The notes: generated by a model not told the origin, from the sequence alone. A stretch of 64,000 nucleotides of DNA from Bettongia penicillata ogilbyi (GCA_023548195.1 JAJHZJ010000028.1:3111001-3175000); one strand, 5' to 3'. Shown: positions 45,851-57,105, numbered from the stretch's first letter. Program-made: numbers and translations.

Positions 45851-46867
45851 GGCCACCTTTCTACCAGAGAAAAACTTCAGGCTGAATTTGGTAGCTTTTT
45901 CAAAGCAAAGGATTGATAATTTAAAGATTACTTCACCTAACATTAATACTTCTATATACAAAATTTTTTTTCTTTGTTAGATAATATAGAGCTATTGTGT
46001 GCCATGATTTTTCTCCTTTAAATACACCAGATTTCACTTATTAGTACCCATTTTAAAGAGCAAACTCATTTGAAAAATTGTATAATTGCATTTCTTTAAA
46101 ATTCTTAATTCAGGCATTTCTCTAAATCACTGATTCGCACCCCACTCCATTACACAGGCTGAATGAGGTTCTATTGTATTGAAGCAACTAAAGCTCAGAG
46201 AAAAAAAGTCAGAATCCTCATTAAGTAAAGCATTCTAATACATTGGGACAGTGGTACATCATGAGATGTGGAAAAAGGCTCTGAGCATGTGTCCATAATC
46301 TGATGGTAGTAAAAACAATGTTAGTCACCTATGAAAAAAGCACCATGGTTAAATGTTCTTTTTTTGATAATTCATGTCTTTTTGAAATTGCCCTGGCGAG
46401 ACTCCGCCTGTTTGAGGAAATTCTGATGGACAGATTTGTGCTTAGGAATCCTTTGGGGAGTGATTTTATTCTTTTTTTTTTTTTAAGCTATCATAATTTC
46501 AAAAGCTGATATTATGTATGTGCATGATTAAAAATTCTGTCCCAACACAATTTTACAGATCTATTTTGAGCTGGGCTAGAGTTTCGTTATGAAGAGTGGT
46601 TAAAATACTATTAAATCATATACCAGGCAAAATAAGACACAGCATAGACACATTCCTGATTTGACAAGAAGAAGAAACAATTCTTTCAAATAAGTGAATG
46701 AAAAGATAATTTTTAAACAATGTTTACTGTTTCCCGGTGTACCTTCAAAACGTCAAAAGATATTAAGCTGCCTAAGTGAGGAAGATTGAGTACAAAATTA
46801 GATAAATCCACTTTTTGACATAATAGGCTGAGTTGTTTCACTATTATATTTTCTTCACCAGATTAGA

Positions 46868-47080
46868 GGCACTGTAAAATAGTGAATATAATGCTATCTT
46901 AGAGGTGGGATGATTTGGATTCAAGTCCTTCCTCTGACATATTCTAGTTGTATGAATCTAGGCAAATGTCTCAGTAACCCAAGCAACTCTTAAGAATTAA
47001 ATTGCATTTGTAAAGACAGTTTCTTCTCAGGGAGCTCTTTAAAAACAATAAACTCATAGAACCTATTTGACCAGAGATCC
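46868..47080 (+). mobile_element. Marsupial CORE-SINE variant
   Basis: It reads tgatttggattcaagtcctt, ttgtatgaatctaggcaaat and gtaacccaagcaactcttaa. The 3' half is decayed. Confidence 0.5.
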
Positions 47081-48292
47081 TTTGGGATCTCAGGCCTGAT
47101 GCAAGAGTTATCTTTTTAAACTGGACTTCCTTGGCAAGGTATCCAATTTGAGCTAGCATTTTATTAATACAATCAATCATCAGCTTCCATGGGGTAACAT
47201 TCCTACAGAATGGTGCAAAAGTTAAAAAAAAAAAGTGACTGTTGATGCATTGAACTTATGGGAAATAGAGGGTTAGATTCCTGTACTCATCCAAAACTAT
47301 AATCTTTGACAGCCAGCCTCCACAAACTTAGGTGTATTGTATCTCTTCATTTTTCTCTGCTGCACATAGCCATGACTGTGCATTGGCAAAAGTTGAAATG
47401 AGATTACTAATAAAATTGCTTGCATGTTTGAAACAGCAAAAGTTAAACATGAGAATGTTGAGGATTGATTGTATATCTATGTGATTTTATTTCCTTTTGC
47501 TTTGCACATCTTAACATGTTTTAGAATCAAGTATTAAATGCACAAAAAAAACCCCTTTTTAAAAAATTGAGTGTATTAAATCAGTATTTGTGTTTTGCAC
47601 GTGGAAGGTGGTTCAGAGTGGAGAACGGAGAATAGTAGCTTGCCAAGAGACCCATTTCCTCCCTATCTGCAATATTTCCCAGCCTTGGTTCTCTCCATTC
47701 TTAGAACTCTTTCCAAAATTGGGCCAGATGAACCAATGAGTTGCTGTAATAGCAATTATTTTAGTTCAGTTGAGCCAGCGTCTGATTAATAATCAATAAA
47801 AGGATGAGAGCATCTGAAGAAATCAGGGGCATTGGCAATCTCTAAGTGGAGGTAAGGACATTGCCCCTTTGGTGGGCCTGAGACAGAGCTGTGTACCTTT
47901 CTGATTAATTTAAGGTCCTATGAATGCCCAGTTATCACTATTAAACTAATGCCCTGATAATAAAGAGTGCAATCTTTCATTCAAAGTTGGGAAGTCAACC
48001 AGAGAGGGCCAGAACATTTCCACCTCTCTATCATATTCTCTGGGGCTCCAGAGAATGAATTGCTCAGTTCCCACAAGGCATTCAAATGTATCAGTAGGAA
48101 AATGACTGTCATGTGTGTTTATGTTCATGTGATTGCATACTTCTGTGATCTTTTGCTGAAAACTACTACAAAGATAAATAAACTGCTTATTATTTTAAGT
48201 TCTTTATGTAATCACATGCATTTGTCACTGGATTAAAAACTGTGGTTATTTTTCGACAGTGAAATGCTTTTTTGGTTCTTGTCTACCTTTAG

Positions 48293-48441
48293 TCTCCAAG
48301 AAGATGGAGCAGGAACCCCTTATGATAAGGAATCAACAGCAATTATAAAACTGAATAATACAACAGTTCTTTATTTAAAGGAGGTGACAAAATTTCTGGC
48401 TCTCGTTTGTTTTGTCAGAGAAGAAAGCTTTGAAAGAAAAG
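48293..48441 (+). CDS. RRAGD: RRAGD coding exon 6 (C-terminal domain)
   Basis: The acceptor is tctacctttag and the donor reads G|gtattt, a weaker match to the donor consensus than the other introns. The first base completes Gly. It then encodes 49 residues starting [20 protein letters not shown] and ending REESFERK, plus one base of a Gly codon. [12 protein letters not shown] distinguishes RagD from RagC (DGSGSAYDKESM, recalled). The hydrophobic stretch [14 protein letters not shown] is part of the roadblock-like fold and is not a membrane segment. The upstream intron of 13.56 kb is a dense mosaic of L2, L1, LTR, CR1 and SINE pieces. Reading frame and splice phase are intact. Confidence 0.97.
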
Positions 48442-48496
48442 GTATTTTTATTTGTGGGGATGGGAGGGATAATTTGAAAAATACCATTTAGAGCAG

Positions 48497-48664
48497 GGGT
48501 TCTTAACCTGGCATCTGTTAATTTGTTTTTGTGATATTTTGATAACTATATTTCAATATAATTGGTTTCTTTTGTAATCTTATGTGTTTCATTTTATGAA
48601 TCTAAAACATTATTTTTAAAAGGAGCCCTTTAGTCCATCCAAGGCAAAAAAAACCAAAAGATAG
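48497..48664. mobile_element. hAT short element (GGTTCTTAACC family)
   Basis: It begins aggggttcttaacctgg, with interior atttcaatataattggtttc and tgtgtttcattttatgaa. The same family as the copies at 49406 and 58325. It starts about 55 bp after the exon 6 donor. Confidence 0.6.
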
Positions 48665-49559
48665 AACCCTGGATTTTGAGGAACAACATGCTTTATTTGC
48701 TCCATTGTGCATGAGGGGTAGTTCTAGTACCCACAGTTTGAATACACAGGTAAGTAGACCAAGAGAGCATGACCTGAGGATGTCCTTTTCATCAGATTAG
48801 GTTTCCGGTCAAGATTTCACTTAGGTCTAGTGGAACAGGCTGCAATGTTGAAAGTTGAACCTGTTCGTCTTCAGTGAGTGCAGTGGGCAGGTTTGTCAGT
48901 CAGTGAAGGATCTGTAGCAAAGCGACTTTTGACTTAGTTTGTTATAGCTGCACTTCTAGTGATCATAAACTTCTCACTCTTTTCCATGATTTTTCTATTG
49001 CCCTATGGAAGAACATGCAGTAGGTTGCTGTGAGTGTCTGTTTGATACCAGCCTATCTTCCCAATATAAGAGGACATGGTAAATCAGAGTTCATGTATGT
49101 TAAATAAGGGATTCAATTATGTCGGTTAAATTGTATTATTTTAACAGAGCTCAATGATGTCATCAGGATCCTACTCAAAGGAGTGGGCAGGGAGAGATGA
49201 ACTTAATGATAGAATAACATAATAGTAAATTCTGAAATAAAATAAACCACATAAAAATGCCTGCCATTTTTTCCCTTCCTAAACTTGAAAATAATATTTC
49301 AACACTGTTCTTCCAAAATTTTACACTTTTCAGATTGAATGTATGGCTTTACATGTAGGCTTTATAGTTCAGAGGTTGAAGGAAACATAGATCATTTAGT
49401 CTAAGGATTCCCAACCTGGGGCCCCTGAGCTTGTTTTAAAAAAAATAGTTTGATATCTGCATTTCAATGATTGGCTTCCTTTGTATAATTTATGTATTTT
49501 ATTTTATGTAATTAAAATACTGTCCTGAGATTGGCTTTATGAGCCTTCCAAAAAAGGGG

Positions 49560-50047
49560 GAAACAAGTATTTATTAAGTATCTATGTGCCAGGTAGGAGG
49601 CAGGTAGGTGGCGAAATGGATAGAGTGCTAGGCCTGGAGTCAGGAAGACTCATTTTCATGAGTTCATGACCTGTTTGCCTCATTTTAAAATGAATTGCAC
49701 AAGGAAATGGCAAACCACTCCAGTGTCTTTGCCAAGAAAACCCATGGGTCACAGAGTCAGACATGACTGAAAAATGACTGAACAACATATGTGCCATGAG
49801 CTATGATAAGTATTTTATAGACGTTATTTCATTTAATTCTCTCAGCAACCCTGGGAGGTAGGTGCCATTATTATCCTCATATTATAATTGAGGAAACAGA
49901 GGCAGAGAGAGGTTAAGTGATTTGCCCAGGGTTGCCCAGATACTAAGTGTCTGAGGCCAGATTTGAATTCAGAAGACAAAATCTGAGTCTAGATTTGAAT
50001 GCAGGTCTCTCTTATTCCAGGACCAGTGCTCTTTTCCCTGCTGCCAT
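49560..50047 (-). mobile_element. MIR (marsupial type), split by a MAR1
   Basis: Antisense MIR: caagtatttattaagtatct, then after the MAR1 agctatgataagtatttta, caaccctgggaggtaggtg, gaggaaacagaggcagagag and gcccagggttgccc. It continues to a tRNA-like end near 50045. The MAR1 target duplication tatgtgcca lies within it. Confidence 0.75.
49592..49787 (+). mobile_element. MAR1-type SINE with perfect 9-bp target duplication
   Basis: It reads ggcaggtaggtggcgaaatg ... gagtcagacatgactgaaaa ... aacaaca. It is flanked by tatgtgcca at 49583-49591 and at 49788-49796, a perfect target-site duplication. It is internally shortened and is the youngest layer of the nest. Confidence 0.85.
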
Positions 50048-50304
50048 AAAACCCATAAAGATGTTAAGAACCCCTGACCCAGAACCCCTTTATTTTCCAG
50101 ATGAAGAAGCTGAGACCCAGAGAGGTAAAGGAAGGTTTGTCTAAGGTCATACAATCAGGGAATGACAGAGCCAGACTTTGAAGACAGGTCCTTTAAATCT
50201 GAATCTAGAGTGGTTAGATCTCAAAACAAAATGGAAAACAGTTCTCCTCTAATATAATACTGTTTTACAAATATCTTCCTATATTCATTTTTGTAAATGA
50301 GAAC

Positions 50305-50478
50305 AATTTAGAGCTGAGAAGAGTCTTAAAGATCATTGAACCTAACATACTTATATTTATAGATAAGGAAAGCGAGACCCAGAGAGACCTTGTCCAGGAT
50401 TACAGAGTAACAAAACTAGGATTGAGCACCAATCATGCTTACTCGAAAGCCAGTGTTCTTTTCTTCCATGTCACATGT
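50305..50478 (-). mobile_element. CORE-SINE (MIR/THER-like)
   Basis: Antisense: aatttagagctgagaagagt, cttaaagatcattgaaccta and aaggaaagcgagacccagag. Confidence 0.6.
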
Positions 50479-50875
50479 TTCCTTGGTGAGAAAAATTTAT
50501 TTCTGGCACTTACTGGTGATGAGTATTTAATTTCTGTTTTTAGAAATTAGAAGTACTTAATTATTCTACAGAAGTCAGTATAACACAAAATAGCATAATT
50601 GAAGAGAAAGCAGAAAAGGGAACGGAAAGTAGAAGCTTCCCAGCACCTGGGATGATTTGATTATGCTCTCAACTCCATTTGGTTGAGTTTCTTGGCGGCT
50701 AATGTAACACATTGGGTTACAGCATTTTATGAAGGCTCACTTGCTGTGACAAATATAATCCACAAATAAAACTTGAGTGGGACTTTATAACATAGGTCCT
50801 TGGTAAATCACTCTGGGACAAAATTCAGAGGCCTTCTCTGTCTGGTTAAACAAAGTTTATAGAGGCAAGTTGTCA

Positions 50876-51060
50876 TTGGTAGAAAGCTAGCCTTGTAGAC
50901 AGGAAGAGGTCAGTTCAAGTCTTACCTTAAGCTAGTGAGTAATGATTATGTAGGCAATTTTTTAGGATTTTTAATTTGCAGAGAAGATGCTGGCCTGCAC
51001 TAGTAGAGGGTTCCCTCTATATGATTCCCTCAAATAATGAAATCATGAATTCTTATCCAT
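50876..51060 (+). mobile_element. Marsupial CORE-SINE variant
   Basis: It reads gtagacaggaagaggtcagt, then tttgcagagaagatgctggc and ctgcactagtagagggttcc, the same 3' half as the 45140 copy. Confidence 0.6.
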
Positions 51061-51249
51061 ATCCTCCTATTTAGAAACCATTCTGCTAACCTAAAGCTTA
51101 ATCATTATTTCCATGAATGAGAATAAGAAGGGTAAGTAATAGAGAAAACATAATTTTAAGTGATGCTATTATCATTAATGTGTGAAATGATGTGATTTTC
51201 TTAAAGAGGAATTTGATCATAGAGTAGTTTCTCATTCTAATTTGCCCAA

Positions 51250-51500
51250 GGGTAGAGTGAAAAGAGCATTGGACTCCAAGTTAGTAGATTTGGAGGTTTG
51301 AATTCTGACTGTGCCATTTATTAGTTACACGACCTTGACCATGAGCAAGTTGCTTCCTCTCAGTAAGCTTGGGTTCATTTATCTGTAAACAAAACAAACA
51401 GAAACCCACCAACAGTAAGTGTTATAATGCTCTAACTGTGTACCTCGTAGGGTTGTGAGAAAGACAATTTATACATAATAAAGGTACTCTACAAATGAGT
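51250..51500 (+). mobile_element. MIR
   Basis: It reads agagcattggactccaagtt, gtttgaattctgactgtgcc, gagcaagttgcttcctctca and acctcgtagggttgtgagaa. Confidence 0.7.
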
Positions 51501-52369
51501 CATTGATTGGGTAATGTAGGGGAGTTTTCCAGGGAAGGGTAAAGGACAGCAAGTCTTCCATGTGTACTGTCATGGTGTGTAAAGATAGGACTTTAATCTC
51601 CAGAAATGTCAATCCAGCAACTTTGTAACTGCTTACATCGCTTAGATACTTCTAAGTTACTTTTGAGCTTTGAAAACTCAAAACAAAAGATTCTAAACAC
51701 TGTAACTGAAGAATTTATCAACTTGACTGTGTACACTAGAATTAACAAGGTTTACTAACCTAGGGTCACATCTTAGCTAGAAAGGCTTCTACAATGGACT
51801 TCGGAATGAAGGTCCAGCTTCGATGAATTTAAAGGGCCTTACCTTCCATCTACCAAGAACTGATTTTTTTTTCCCTTTTGGTTAGCTCATGAAATTGTTT
51901 ACTAAGGCATGGAGGAGTTGTGATCTTTTCAGTGGAGGGACAACCCACACTGATGAAATCAAGGCTAACTGAAATCTTTTTAAGCCAAGAGGCAAGCCTT
52001 ATTATATAGTATACTACTCTATTGCAAACATAACAAATATTTCTGAGGTTATGCCACTTGTGCCCACAAAAACCTTGTTTGTTTGGGTTTTTTTCTTGAT
52101 TTCCTTGTCTGAGAATTCTGCTGAAAGCCGAGCTCTGCCCAACTTCAGATGTGATTAGTTAACTGCTGCCATCCAACCAGAAGAGGGCACTCAACTATTA
52201 CTTTTGTATGCAAAGGTGAAGGAGACTTTGATAGTAAGCTTTTTCTCTTAGCAAAGAAATGAGTCAGTATAAGCATTTCTAGCAAATTTTTGCTATGATG
52301 GGAAATTTTTACTTATGAGTAATAATTGAAGATTAAAAGCAGAATAGTCTAATCGAGCAATAGCTAGCG

Positions 52370-52540
52370 TAGCTTTACATGTGATAACTCATTTGATCCT
52401 CATTATCCCCATTTTACTGATGAGGAAACGGAGACTGAGAAAGGTAAAGGTAACTTGTCCAGAAGTTAAGGTCACACAGTCAGGGACTGTCTGAGAGAAG
52501 ATTCAGATTTAAAGTCCCACTGGACCATCTAGAACTCTAA
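52370..52540 (-). mobile_element. MIR fragment
   Basis: Antisense: ataactcatttgatcctcat, actgatgaggaaacggagac and aaggtcacacagtcagggac. Confidence 0.7.
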
Positions 52541-52547
52541 ACTGGGA

Positions 52548-52726
52548 AGTAGACAAGAACACTTATTTTTCAACCTGGCTCTGTCATTAACTAGTTGTAT
52601 GTATAACTTTGGTACAAGTCATAGCAGACCAATTTCCTGGTCTGTTAAATATGGTCGATTAATGAAATGATCTTAGGTCCCTAAGGGTTTGTGGACTTAG
52701 AGCTGGAAGGGACCTCAGGTCTTTTA
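52548..52726 (+). mobile_element. Degenerate MIR/CORE-SINE next to a hAT
   Basis: It reads tcaacctggctctgtcatta, caatttcctggtctgttaaa and tagagctggaagggacctca, and stops at the hAT at 52730. Confidence 0.5.
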
Positions 52727-52729
52727 GTA

Positions 52730-52918
52730 CAGAAGTGTCAAATTCATAGCCAAAGAGCCTTATGTGGCCCCCAAAACTCCTGAATGCTGGCAGAACCAGA
52801 TTAAAATCTAATTGGAAAATGTTTAACAAAATAAATAAAAATACAGTACAACATAGATAACAGTAACTTGTTTTCCCAGACCACAAGTATCTGTATGGAT
52901 TTGAATTTGACACAATTG
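52730..52918. mobile_element. hAT short element, CAGAAGTGTCAAATTC family
   Basis: It begins cagaagtgtcaaattca and ends tgaatttgacacaattg, which are terminal inverted repeats. The interior (aaaatctaattggaaaatg; aataaataaaaatacagt) matches a common non-autonomous marsupial hAT (recalled). It sits inside MIR-like sequence. Confidence 0.7.
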
Positions 52919-53214
52919 ATTTTGTCCAAATCCCTCATTTTCCACCAGCAAAATTCTTTGATTCAGTATCTTCAACAAAATGAGTTTTGCCCTACAACCC
53001 AAAGCATTAAAAGAGAAACACATTTCTAGTTTAGAATATATCATTGGCCCTCTATAAATGTGTTTTATTAATAGAGAGAATAAAACTGCCTTCTATAATT
53101 ATTTTTTTGATACCCAATACAGTCTTTCTCTTTTTATAAAGATATTGCTGTATTTTAACAGAATGAAAGTATATTCAGAAAGACACAATAAGATGGATCC
53201 TACCACTAGAGGAC

Positions 53215-53371
53215 AACTTGTATGTGACTGGACAAATCACTTAACCTTGTTTGCCTCAGTTTCCTCATCTGTACAATGAGCTGGAGAAGGAAATGGAAAA
53301 CCACTCCAGTCTCTTTGCCAAGAAAACGCCAAATGGGGTCACAGATTTGGACACAACTGAATAACAACAGC
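53215..53371 (+). mobile_element. MAR1-type SINE, 5'-truncated
   Basis: It reads gactggacaaatcacttaac, then cagtttcctcatctgtacaa and caaatggggtcacagattt, ending gaataacaacag. The tRNA-like head is missing or decayed. Confidence 0.75.
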
Positions 53372-53689
53372 TCCTTTAGATTTCCTTAATACTACATAAT
53401 ATGAGAGTTGAGGAAAAAAATGAAACATCACTGAGTTCATGAGCTCAGTTCTGAAACTACCTACTGTGGCTTTGGGATTTCCACTGTACTAACTCATAAA
53501 TCTACTATCATTCAGGCACAAATCATAGTTGACAGAACTCTAGGTTTAGAATTCCCTAGGGTCAAATTATTGAGTCTGGAGGGCCTTCAGATCTTGGTCT
53601 AGTGGCGGTACACAGCATAAAGATGTTATGGTGACTTGGCTGTTAACATTTTCTTTGACATTTTAAAACTACTCTGCTTTCTTTTCCAG

Positions 53690-53841
53690 GGCTCATTGAC
53701 TATAACTTCCACTGTTTCCGCAAAGCCATCCATGAAGTATTTGAGGTGAGAATGAGAATAGCAAAATCTCGAAAAGTTCAAAGTCAAATGCGCAAGAAAA
53801 AAGGAACCACACCTAATGGAACTCCTAGAGTTCTGCTCTGA
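53690..53841 (+). CDS. RRAGD: RRAGD terminal coding exon 7, with stop codon
   Basis: The acceptor is cttttccag. The first two bases complete the Gly codon from exon 6. It encodes 49 residues, [20 protein letters not shown] to the end, then TGA at 53839-53841. The basic tail KSRKVQ..MRKKK followed by PNGTPRVLL is the RagD C-terminus; RagC ends differently (HNGTPRNAI, recalled). The tail before PNGTPRVLL is the most diverged part of the gene relative to human, with [20 protein letters not shown] in place of a similar basic run. With exons 2-6 it gives 351 residues. Adding about 49 residues from the missing exon 1 reproduces the 400-residue family length. Confidence 0.97.
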
Positions 53842-53991
53842 GATTTTGGTGACAGCCTTTGAGATCAAGGCTATTTGATGAGACTGCCGCTTGGAGCTGT
53901 ACTAGAGGAAGAGGGAGAGAGAAAATTGAACACATGGCTTGGATTTGTTATATAACAATCAGTGCGATACACTTGATCCTTTTTAAAAAAT

Positions 53992-53997
53992 AATAAA
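53992..53997 (+). promoter_or_regulatory. RRAGD: Proximal polyadenylation signal AATAAA
   Basis: A canonical hexamer about 150 bases after the RRAGD stop. The downstream sequence is only moderately T/G-rich, so it may be a weak proximal site giving a short 3' UTR isoform. Confidence 0.4.
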
Positions 53998-54419
53998 GTA
54001 AGCACTTTCAGCAACAAAACAACTTGTATATTAAACAGTGAAGTGAAATCTGTTGTAAGAATGTTCTTAATAGTAAGAAAAATCAGTTGTCAGAACTATC
54101 AGGTACTGTACATACTTTGTACTTTTTCGTGTTTTTTCTCATGGAACAGAACTTTGATAAAAATTAGTTTTCTAAGCTGTTTTCCCTACATGGTGTCAGT
54201 GATATGCATAATAGAGTTCATTTGCATATGGCAATCTCTAAACAGCAAACAATGTTGCCTTAGGACAATGCCTTTTTTCTTACTTTTTTAAAAGAATTTA
54301 TGAACATTTGGTACCAGTTATTCAGTTAAATACTTCCCCCACCCCCACTTTGTAGATGGAGCAGTGTGCTCTCAAGGCAATAAGAACCCGTCTCATAATT
54401 ATTAACTAATTGATAAAGA

Positions 54420-54676
54420 TTTGGCAGCTAGCTGGTACAGTGGATAGAATTCTGGGACTGGATTAAAAAAAACTTATCTTCCTGTGTTCAAATCTGGCCT
54501 CAGACACTTGCTAGCTCTGAGACCCAGGGCAAATCACTTTCACCCAGTTTGCCTCAGTTTCCTCCACTGTAAAATGAGCTGGAAAAGGAAATGGCAAACC
54601 ACTCCAGTATCTTTGCCAAGAGACCCCCAAATGGGGTCATGAAGAGTCAGACATGACTGAAAAGACTGAATAAAGT
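54420..54676 (+). mobile_element. MAR1-type SINE in the RRAGD 3' UTR
   Basis: It reads ttggcagctagctggtacag ... aaatctggcctcagacactt ... aaatggggtcatgaagagtc ... gactgaaaagactgaataaa. The tail contains an AATAAA, a possible SINE-derived polyadenylation signal. Confidence 0.85.
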
Positions 54677-55727
54677 CAAATTTATTCAGAGCCCTGACAA
54701 ATGCCCCACTCGCTTTCAGATCGGTTTACTATTTTTACCTCAACTGTGATCTCTAAAGTAACTTTATACCTAATGGATATTCGTTTTGTAAGCCTGCTCA
54801 TTGCTGCATTACTGTTTTTACAACATTGGGGACCAGATTTTCAAAGTGGTATCTACAATTTCTGCAAAGAAGGGTGCTACTTGAACACTGGTATATATTT
54901 GATGTTTTGCACCTGCCGTATGGAGTTAAAGGGACCTCAGGTATTGGGAATATACCCACCGAAGTGACTGGCAATTGCAGGCTTAAATGAAGGGACAATT
55001 TTGAAGTTTTGGGTCCCTTAGAAAAGGGTGGGAACCAGTGAGTTTAGGGTTATGGCACATATAAGTTTATTCAAGGGCCAATTTCCCATTTTGCTGTGTG
55101 CTGTTGCTGAATGTATTGCTGTTCAAAGCACCCCCCTAGAGCATGACCTCGTTCAGTCTATTTATCATCTTTGCTTCTCCCTGTTACATGTGGCTGGGTG
55201 TACCTTTTTTGTAGCATTAAAATGTACTGAGCTTTCCTTCTGGCATTCTCCTTTTTAAGGCTATAAAACTGTCCCAGAAATGCCTGCAAGACAGTAAGAT
55301 ATTAGAAAGCCTTAAAAGTAACAGAAGATATTGGTTCCCATGAAAATCAGGCATTCCTATTCATCTTATACCAGGAGAACTGGAAAGGACTGTCAACCTC
55401 TACAGTTTAAGAAAACGCTAATGTGATAACCATGGGATATATGAGGGGTGGGTAATCTGGGATAAGAAGGGGACATTGGAGTGGATTTTTAATGTCATCG
55501 AGTTGTAAAGAGGGTTATTAAGGTACCAGATTAGATTCTAGGAGAAATGGTGAGACAAAGTTTGTCTTTCTTGGCTGTCTCCTGCCCCTCAAAAAACCTA
55601 CCACCTGAAACCTAAGGTGTGAGCTGATAAAAATTTTGGGTATGACTCAAAATGGTCATAAACTTAAGGAGTTTAATAAAAGACATAAAGACTGATAAGA
55701 CTGGTCCAGATGGGTATCTACCCTTTA

Positions 55728-55873
55728 GCATGACACAGAAGATAAAATGCTAGACTTGGAGTCAGAAAATCTTGGAAATCTGTGTTAAGGAGTCGGCAAA
55801 TCATTACTCTCTGGGCCTTAAGGATTGGACTTGATCTTAAAGTTTCTCCTAGCACTAAATCTATGATCCTATA
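55728..55873 (+). mobile_element. Degenerate MIR in the 3' UTR
   Basis: It reads aatgctagacttggagtcag, gcaaatcattactctctggg, agcactaaatctatgatcct. Confidence 0.6.
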
Positions 55874-56504
55874 ATTCCTCACAATACTGGGCTCTTGGGC
55901 TCAAGGCAGTCCAAGGTTTCCGAAGCAGGCTGTTATTATGCTTTTGTCCATAGTTTCAATCTACATCTATGTTCAGGTAGCTCTCTGCACAGTGAATAAA
56001 AATTTGGCTTGCTATTTCAAAACAGTTATAAACCTTAGCAATCCTATTCTTTAAATTTCCTAAAAATTGTTTCCTTCTGAACAGGTCAATCAAGCAAAGA
56101 ATGAGTTTTTAAATGTGAATTTACTCAAGCCATTCTTGCCTCTTTAAATAATAGAGTACACCACTGAACTATACATATTTTAATGATCTTGGCTCTTCCA
56201 TACTTATGTTGTAGGTATGTGATATAAATGTTTAAATATACATATATGAATATAAACATATGTGCCTTAAAGACATATCATCATAACAGTTTTGAGGGGG
56301 AAGACCAAAATAATATCTACTGTAGGTCCAATCCTATGGTTATGTAATAAGTGCTTGTGACTCATAGTTTATCTTTCCAGCAATGGAGAATTCACACTAA
56401 AAGTTAGCATTGGTCATTTGCTTATGGAGTGTGATGAAATATATCTGTGACTTTTTAGAGAGTCATTTTAGAGAAGTAAGTTGACATTTCTGGTCTTAAC
56501 TTGG

Positions 56505-56620
56505 ATTTTTTTACAAAATTTTGAGTTCCAAGTTTTCTCCCTCCCCCTCCCCACTCAAAGTGATAAGCAATTTGATATAGGTTATATATGTGTAATCATA
56601 TAAAACTGACATTTCCAGTT
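56505..56620 (-). mobile_element. L1 3' end fragment in the 3' UTR
   Basis: Antisense: aaaattttgagttccaagtt, agcaatttgatataggttat, atatgtgtaatcatataaa. Confidence 0.8.
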
Positions 56621-57105
56621 TTAATGTCTGAAATAGAAACCTAGAGTTTTGATCATATTCTCAATTTTATTTTTGACATAGTCAAAATTTGAGTCTGGTG
56701 CCTGTGATCATAAACTTAAAGGCTGGATACAGCTAAGTATACAGGTTGACTTTTGATAATATTCAGAGACTGAGATAAGCCCCAAAACACACTGCTTCCA
56801 GGGCAGGTCTACCTTTGATTATAAAGAAAATTAGAACTTATGTGGGGACATGTGAGCAATATAATTAGATTTGAGAATGACATTTTCCTCATTTATTTCA
56901 GTGATACAGATTATTAGTGCTTTTGGCCAGAGCGTAGAGCATTTTAGTGAGGCATAATTCAAAAGCCAAGATAGCACTGATTTAATTACTGAAACACATG
57001 TCCTGGACTCTGGAAACCCAGAAAAACATTAGAATCACAGTGTTATTTTAAAATATGGAGCCCATGTGAGCTCTGGGTATTTAAAACAGTTCTGGAGAGG
57101 CTGAT

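Larger units (their letters stand above)
34730..48292 (+). other. RRAGD: Intron 5 of RRAGD
   Basis: A 13.56-kb intron. It is mostly an antisense L2 split by later insertions (35.4-41.5 kb), a second antisense L2 (44.1-45.9 kb), two antisense L1 remnants, a solo LTR and a CR1/L3 piece. Stretches where I recognise nothing are 35057-35454, 41526-42769, 43071-43600, 45851-46867 and 47081-48292. Confidence 0.75.
49406..50078. mobile_element. hAT short element (GGTTCTTAACC family), split by MIR and MAR1
   Basis: The left end is ggattcccaacctgg, followed by gatatctgcatttcaatg and tgtattttattttatg to about 49555. The right end, at 50048-50078, is aaagatgttaagaacccctg. A MIR occupies the middle. Confidence 0.65.
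49360..50212 (-). mobile_element. Outer CORE-SINE (MIR/THER-like) split by a nested stack
   Basis: The left part (49360-49405) reads agaggttgaaggaaacatag and atcatttagtctaa. The right part (50085-50212) reads attttccagatgaagaagct, then a degraded tRNA-like end. The insert between them is the hAT at 49406-50078. The orientation is antisense. Confidence 0.6.
48442..53689 (+). other. RRAGD: Intron 6 of RRAGD
   Basis: A 5.25-kb intron with a weak donor (gtattt) and a good acceptor (cttttccag). It contains a hAT copy right after the donor, a four-deep repeat nest (49.36-50.21 kb), several MIRs and a second hAT family copy. Unrecognised stretches are 48665-49359, 50480-50875, 51501-52369 and 53372-53689. 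Confidence 0.75.
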
